This document shows positions 63,068 through 64,000 of a stretch of DNA of 64,000 bases, in pieces. Numbering within the stretch: the first letter of the stretch is position 1; every line of letters begins with the position of its first letter. The position numbers were made by a program, and so were the translations under genes. Source of the stretch: Pyxidicoccus caerfyrddinensis (lineage in GTDB: Bacteria > Myxococcota > Myxococcia > Myxococcales > Myxococcaceae); assembly GCF_010894405.1 (NCBI RefSeq), contig NZ_JAAIYA010000003.1:434001-498000 (forward strand). The letters run 5' to 3'. The notes beneath the pieces were generated by a model. The model was not told where the DNA came from. It ran no database searches and saw nothing but the letters and a program-made list of their open reading frames with translations.

Positions 63068-63994
63068 TCAGTGGCTGGTCGGAGGGGTGGGCTCCGCGGC
63101 CGCGTGAGGCCAGGCGGGCGAGGTGAGCGCACTCCAGTCCTGGCCACGCGCCCAGTCCTCGAAGGTGTGCCAGCGCACCTCGGGATACGAGTGCCGCAGG
63201 GTGAGGATGTCCGCGTGGTAGCTCACCCGGTCCAACCATTCCCACATGGCCGCGAGGTCCTCGCTGCGCTCGCGCAGGAAGTCCAGGGAGAGCTGCTCGT
63301 AGTGGATGCGGTGGCCGCTCACCATGGAGAGCAGCCCCGCGGCCTGCTGCCCCGTCACCTCGTCGGAGGCCACGTCGATGCGCTCCTCGAAGAAGCGGTC
63401 CGGCTCCTCAATCACCCGCACGGTGAAGGCGGCCAGGTCGTCCAGCGCCACCATCTGCAGGCCGCGCGAGGGCGGCAGGCCCATGGCGAGCACGCCCGCC
63501 TTCAGGCCCTTCTCGAACATGGGGCTGGTGAGGTTCTCCATGAAGAAGGTGGGGCCCAGAATCGTGTAGGGCAGGCCGCTGCGCCGCACGTGCAGCTCCA
63601 CCCGGTGCTTGCTGTCGAAGTGGGGGATGCCCGTCTTCCGGTCCGCGCCGGCCACCGACGAGTAGACGTAGTGCCGCACGCCCGCCAGCCGCGCCGCGTC
63701 CGCCAGGTTGAGGCCGTGGCGGATCTCCGTCTCCACGCCGCCCTCGAAGGGCGTGGCCATGGCGTACATGGCGTCCATGCCCTGCGCCGCGAGGGCGATG
63801 GCGTCCACGTTGTCGAAGTCTCCCACGGCGAGCTCGGCACCCATGGAGCGGAGCTCCTCGGCGGCTGGGGATTCTGCGCTCCGGACGAAAGCGGTGACGC
63901 GGTGGCCGCGCTTCAGGAGCTGGCGGGCCACGGCGCCGCCCTGCTTGCCGGTAGCGCCGGTGACGAGCACGGAGCGGAAGAAGGCCATGGGCAT
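63068..63994 (-). CDS. NmrA-like NAD(P)-binding protein (HSCARG-type)
   Basis: A 308-residue protein. VLVTGATGKQGGAVARQLLKRGH is the NADP-binding start, and YVYSSVAGADRKTGIPHFDSKHR plus ILGPTFFMENL are typical of NmrA/HSCARG regulators or reductases. It might sense NADPH/NADP or act as an oxidoreductase. ATG 63994 is used; ATG 63988 is also possible. The promoter is beyond the window. Confidence 0.9.
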   Translation of the reverse strand: MPMAFFRSVLVTGATGKQGGAVARQLLKRGHRVTAFVRSAESPAAEELRSMGAELAVGDFDNVDAIALAAQGMDAMYAMATPFEGGVETEIRHGLNLADAARLAGVRHYVYSSVAGADRKTGIPHFDSKHRVELHVRRSGLPYTILGPTFFMENLTSPMFEKGLKAGVLAMGLPPSRGLQMVALDDLAAFTVRVIEEPDRFFEERIDVASDEVTGQQAAGLLSMVSGHRIHYEQLSLDFLRERSEDLAAMWEWLDRVSYHADILTLRHSYPEVRWHTFEDWARGQDWSALTSPAWPHAAAEPTPPTSH

Positions 63995-64000
63995 GGTTCG

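Overview
The window is very GC-rich and gene-dense. It looks like a chromosomal segment of a fruiting myxobacterium (Myxococcota; the Myxococcus/Corallococcus/Pyxidicoccus group is my best guess). This rests on the gene content: a DUF2381 protein next to a receptor-like Ser/Thr kinase, a MYXO-CTERM-like tail on a secreted protease, a DUF1592-type lipoprotein, many lipoproteins, and several serine hydrolases of the beta-lactamase fold. I see no rRNA, tRNA, CRISPR array, transposase or phage gene, so this is ordinary chromosome with locally active repeat DNA.

Layout. 1-6.5 kb: partial DUF1592 lipoprotein, R3H/SpoIIIAA-like ATPase, M3 peptidase, CheR-type methyltransferase. 6.6-10.2 kb: a tight run of secreted or lipid-anchored proteins ending in a trypsin-like protease, then a YCII protein. 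10.2-11.0 kb: a non-coding array of palindromes. 11.2-16.5 kb: small basic proteins, zinc-ribbon proteins, a DUF1361 membrane protein, a DUF2267 protein and a HAD nucleotidase. 16.6-18.8 kb: nrfHA, for nitrite reduction to ammonium. 18.8-20.4 kb: repeats around a START-like periplasmic protein. 20.4-22.6 kb: TetR regulator, YwiC-like membrane protein, DksA/TraR zinc protein. 22.8-27.1 kb: DUF2381, Ser/Thr kinase, and a divergent HTH-map operon. 27.1-31.7 kb: EamA transporter, DUF2917 protein, MocR regulator, serine hydrolase. 32.6-33.0 kb: second palindrome array. 33-38.2 kb: OmpA lipoprotein, metallophosphoesterase/cupin pair, thioesterase, methyltransferase. 38.2-40.3 kb: HxlR regulator divergent from a quinone-oxidoreductase gene, then a CTP-synthase-like amidotransferase. 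40.4-47.3 kb: serine hydrolases, unknowns, YebC. 47.4-51.8 kb: a 1,489-residue GH3 enzyme with three F5/8C modules. 52-64 kb: msrA, M20 dipeptidase, hybrid-input histidine kinase, ornithine cyclodeaminase-like/MFS pair, GH15 hydrolase and small proteins.

The most unusual theme is repeat DNA. A perfect 22-bp palindrome lies 40 bp before the TetR gene. Two separate arrays (about 12 copies at 10.2-11.0 kb, 7 copies at 32.65-33.0 kb) carry degenerate copies of the same palindrome. Independently, at least six genes have short tandem repeats that begin at or next to their stop codon (cheR, YCII, START-like gene, dksA-like, DUF962 region). In one case (28.0-28.3 kb) an overlapping stop/start junction has been copied four times.

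Convergent gene pairs are often separated by long GC-rich hairpins, and divergent regulator genes have clear operator-like inverted repeats. Functions are assigned from motifs read by eye; no database search was possible.
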